This document shows positions 31,609 to 33,470 of a stretch of 33,470 nucleotides of DNA, in pieces. The position numbers and the translations under genes were made by a program. Source of the stretch: an uncultured Streptococcus sp. (lineage in GTDB: Bacteria > Bacillota > Bacilli > Lactobacillales > Streptococcaceae). Location: positions 1 through 33,470 of the forward strand of contig CAKPZX010000015.1 of the NCBI GenBank assembly GCA_934215455.1. Reading direction: 5' to 3'. Position 1 is the first letter of the stretch. Each line of letters starts with the position of its first letter. The notes beneath the pieces were generated by a model. The model did not search any database, had not been told where the DNA came from, and saw only the letters and a list, made by a program, of their open reading frames with translations.

Positions 31609-33349
31609 AGCTCGTGTGATGAAGCGGCTCTTAACTTACATGTGGCGTTATAAGTGGTTAACAGCCCTAGCCTTAGCCTTTACCTTCCTGACAAGTCTGT
31701 TATTGACGGCGATCCCTCTTGCAGCTCGTTGGTATATTGACCACCTAGTGGATCCAACAGAGGCAGGCTCGCCAGTTCTGACAGCTTTTCAGTTTTTGAT
31801 TCTCTACTATGGGTTATTCATTGGCCGCGTGCTGGCAACTTACCTGAGCCAGTTAACCTTTGCGCGTGTATCCAATTCTATCGTAAGAGATATCCGTTTA
31901 GATATTTTCCAAAATCTTCAAAGGCTGGGCATGTCCTTTTATGACCAGACAGCAGCAGGTTCGATTGTTTCGCGGGTGACCAATGATACACAGGCAGTCG
32001 CAGATATGTTTTCTACGGTCTTTTCAAGCCTGGTTTCATCCTTTTTACTCTTTCTAGTCACCCTGGTAACCATGTTTAGCTTGGACTGGCATTTGACTAT
32101 TTGGATCCTGCCTTTTCTTCCCATTATTTGGTTTTCCATCCGTCTCTATCGCAAGTTATCCAATCGCTTGGTCAAGATGACCCGACAAAAATTATCAGAT
32201 ATCAATGTAAAATTATCGGAATCCATTGAAGGAATGCGGATCGTGCAGGCCTTTCGTCAAGAAAAGCGCTTGACGGATGAATTCGAACAGATTAATGGGG
32301 AACATTTGGATTATGCCAATCGATCTGTGGATGTCAATTCCCTCTTTTTGAGGCCAGCTATGACCCTGTTACAGGTCCTGGCTTATGCGGTCATTCTAAC
32401 CTTTTTTGGCTTAAATTGGCAGTCCTCAGGCTTTACAGCAGGTCTTATCTATGCTTTTATACAATATGTTAACCAGCTTTTCCAGCCCTTGATTGATGTT
32501 ACCCAAAATTTTGCAACCTTGCAGACCTCGACCATTTCTGCAGGGCGTGTCTTTGAGATGATGGATCGAGACGACTATGAGCCCAAGCAAGCTGGTAGCC
32601 TGAAAGAAATCGAGCGGGGAGATATTCGTTTTGAGCATGTATCTTTTTCTTATGATGGCAAACGGGATGTCCTAAAAGATATCTCCTTTGAGGTCAAAAA
32701 CGGACAAACCATCGCCTTTGTCGGTCATACTGGTTCTGGTAAATCCTCTATTATCAATCTCTTCATGCGCTTTTATGAATTTGATTGTGGCCGGATCTTA
32801 ATTGATGGACAGGATATCAAGGACTACAGCCAGGAAACTTTGCGCAAGTCCATTGGTCTAGTGTTGCAGGAACCCTTCCTCTATCATGGAACCATTGCTT
32901 CTAATATCCGGATGTACCATGAAGAACTGACAGATGAGGAAATCCGACAAGCAGCTGCATTTGTGGATGTAGCAGACTTTATTGAGAGTCTACCTGGTGG
33001 CTATGACCATCCGGTAACAGAGCGGGGTTCTACCTTATCGACCGGTCAGCGTCAGCTTCTGGCTTTTGCCCGGACCATTGCTGCCCAGCCTAAGATCCTC
33101 ATTTTAGATGAGGCCACTGCCAATATCGACCAAGAGACGGAAGAGATGATCCAAAACTCTCTGAAGAAGATGCGCCAAGGGCGGACAACCATTGCCATTG
33201 CTCATCGTCTTTCTACCATCCAAGATGCCGATTGCATCTATGTTCTAGATAAGGGAAAAATCATCGAATCGGGTAATCACGACCAACTCATTGCTCTAGG
33301 AGGAACGTATAAGAAAATGTATGACCTCCAGGCTGGTATGATGAAATAA
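31595..33349 (+). CDS. Heterodimeric ABC exporter, partner half (YheH/LmrD-like)
   Basis: 584 residues with six transmembrane helices and an ATPase domain. Walker A GHTGSGKSS (378-386); the signature is LSTGQ (481-485), not LSGGQ; and Walker B ILILDEATANID has an intact catalytic Glu (506). Thus its own Walker site pairs with the canonical signature of the other subunit to make the active site, while its variant signature completes the degenerate one. Streptococcal relatives are multidrug exporters; the substrate here is unknown. GGAGGAAAAG lies inside the upstream gene. Confidence 0.95.
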   Translation: MKTSEARVMKRLLTYMWRYKWLTALALAFTFLTSLLLTAIPLAARWYIDHLVDPTEAGSPVLTAFQFLILYYGLFIGRVLATYLSQLTFARVSNSIVRDIRLDIFQNLQRLGMSFYDQTAAGSIVSRVTNDTQAVADMFSTVFSSLVSSFLLFLVTLVTMFSLDWHLTIWILPFLPIIWFSIRLYRKLSNRLVKMTRQKLSDINVKLSESIEGMRIVQAFRQEKRLTDEFEQINGEHLDYANRSVDVNSLFLRPAMTLLQVLAYAVILTFFGLNWQSSGFTAGLIYAFIQYVNQLFQPLIDVTQNFATLQTSTISAGRVFEMMDRDDYEPKQAGSLKEIERGDIRFEHVSFSYDGKRDVLKDISFEVKNGQTIAFVGHTGSGKSSIINLFMRFYEFDCGRILIDGQDIKDYSQETLRKSIGLVLQEPFLYHGTIASNIRMYHEELTDEEIRQAAAFVDVADFIESLPGGYDHPVTERGSTLSTGQRQLLAFARTIAAQPKILILDEATANIDQETEEMIQNSLKKMRQGRTTIAIAHRLSTIQDADCIYVLDKGKIIESGNHDQLIALGGTYKKMYDLQAGMMK

Positions 33350-33354
33350 GGACA

Positions 33355-33388
33355 AACAAGATCTAAATGCAAATTTAACCTTGTTTTT
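33355..33388 (+). terminator. Weak terminator after the exporter operon
   Basis: AACAAG (33355-33360) pairs with CTTGTT (33380-33385), with a 19-nt AT-rich loop, then TTTCT. Overlaps the next promoter's -35. Confidence 0.35.
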
Positions 33389-33409
33389 CTTTCTTGAAAG
33401 CTGTAAAAT
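33381..33409 (+). promoter_or_regulatory. Promoter of the last, partial gene
   Basis: TTGTTT (33381-33386), a 17-bp spacer and TAAAAT (33404-33409), with TG directly before the -10. Confidence 0.65.
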
Positions 33410-33441
33410 AAAGAAAAGAACAGAAAAAGGGAGCATACACC

Positions 33442-33470
33442 ATGTCAAACGATCTGATCCTGATGGGAGT
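33442..33470 (+). CDS. Unidentified gene start (partial)
   Basis: An ATG with AAAGGGAG upstream opens a frame that leaves the window after about nine codons (MSNDLILMG). It is too short to identify. Its own promoter upstream supports a real gene. Confidence 0.6.

Overview
The window is a piece of a low-GC Gram-positive chromosome, almost certainly a Streptococcus of the mitis/sanguinis/parasanguinis type. The evidence is the gene content and order: coaA-rpsT divergent from a methyltransferase-pdp-deoC-cdd-nucleoside ABC operon, hemW followed by an acyl-ACP thioesterase and a NagD-like phosphatase, pepV, and an LdcB-type L,D-carboxypeptidase lipoprotein. Strong AGGAGG-type ribosome binding sites and TATAAT promoters agree. 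I see no phage, insertion sequence transposase, CRISPR array, tRNA or rRNA. Most of the window is core genome; the novelty is in the spaces between genes.

Layout. (1) 1-470: the 3' end of proC, then a gene-free stretch with a highly structured repeat (copy 1). (2) 471-2245, minus strand: an ABC-F ATPase gene behind a ~215-nt leader with a strong promoter, a three-codon upstream ORF, competing stems and an intrinsic terminator, the layout of an antibiotic-responsive attenuator. (3) 2300-7292: a tightly overlapping six-gene operon (hemW, acyl-ACP thioesterase, membrane protein, HAD phosphatase, TIGR01906-type membrane protein, CPBP protease). (4) 7295-13637: uvrC and a metallophosphoesterase; a nitroreductase and pepV; a uracil-DNA-glycosylase-superfamily protein, a YbaK/ProX-type deacylase and a rhodanese. 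(5) 13638-13900: a second, different structured RNA-like region. (6) 13968-17723: two membrane proteins sharing a short repeated motif, then a carboxypeptidase lipoprotein, probably a cell-envelope operon. (7) 17724-18036: copy 2 of the structured repeat. (8) 18037-19930, minus strand: a FlaR-like P-loop kinase, rpsT (UUG start) and coaA. (9) 19934-27740: a nucleoside uptake and salvage operon. (10) 27824-33470: a small membrane-anchored protein, cutC, a YjbR-like protein, a heterodimeric ABC exporter and the start of one more gene.

How the genes work together. Region 9 is one pathway: PnrA/BmpA lipoprotein, a double-NBD ATPase and two permeases bring nucleosides in; Cdd deaminates cytidine, Pdp phosphorolyses pyrimidine nucleosides and DeoC cleaves deoxyribose-5-phosphate. 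Region 6 combines envelope-associated membrane proteins with peptidoglycan trimming.

The most interesting observation is the structured repeat. Two copies (about 205-366 and 17751-17912) fold into the same three-hairpin, closed-stem shape, with changes concentrated in loops plus one clean compensatory base-pair change. Both sit between convergent genes. In both, the element is bracketed by two near-identical copies of the local terminator hairpin: the left copy keeps only the A-tract, so it terminates minus-strand transcription, and the right copy keeps only the T-tract, so it terminates plus-strand transcription. The hairpin differs between loci but is duplicated within each. This looks like a mobile or mobilisable element that inserted into bidirectional terminators with a ~22-25-bp target duplication, leaving the convergent mRNAs overlapping by ~300 nt. 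Also notable are the ABC-F attenuator and three genes (hemW, uvrC, the methyltransferase) whose extended -10 promoters place the start codon at the predicted transcription start.
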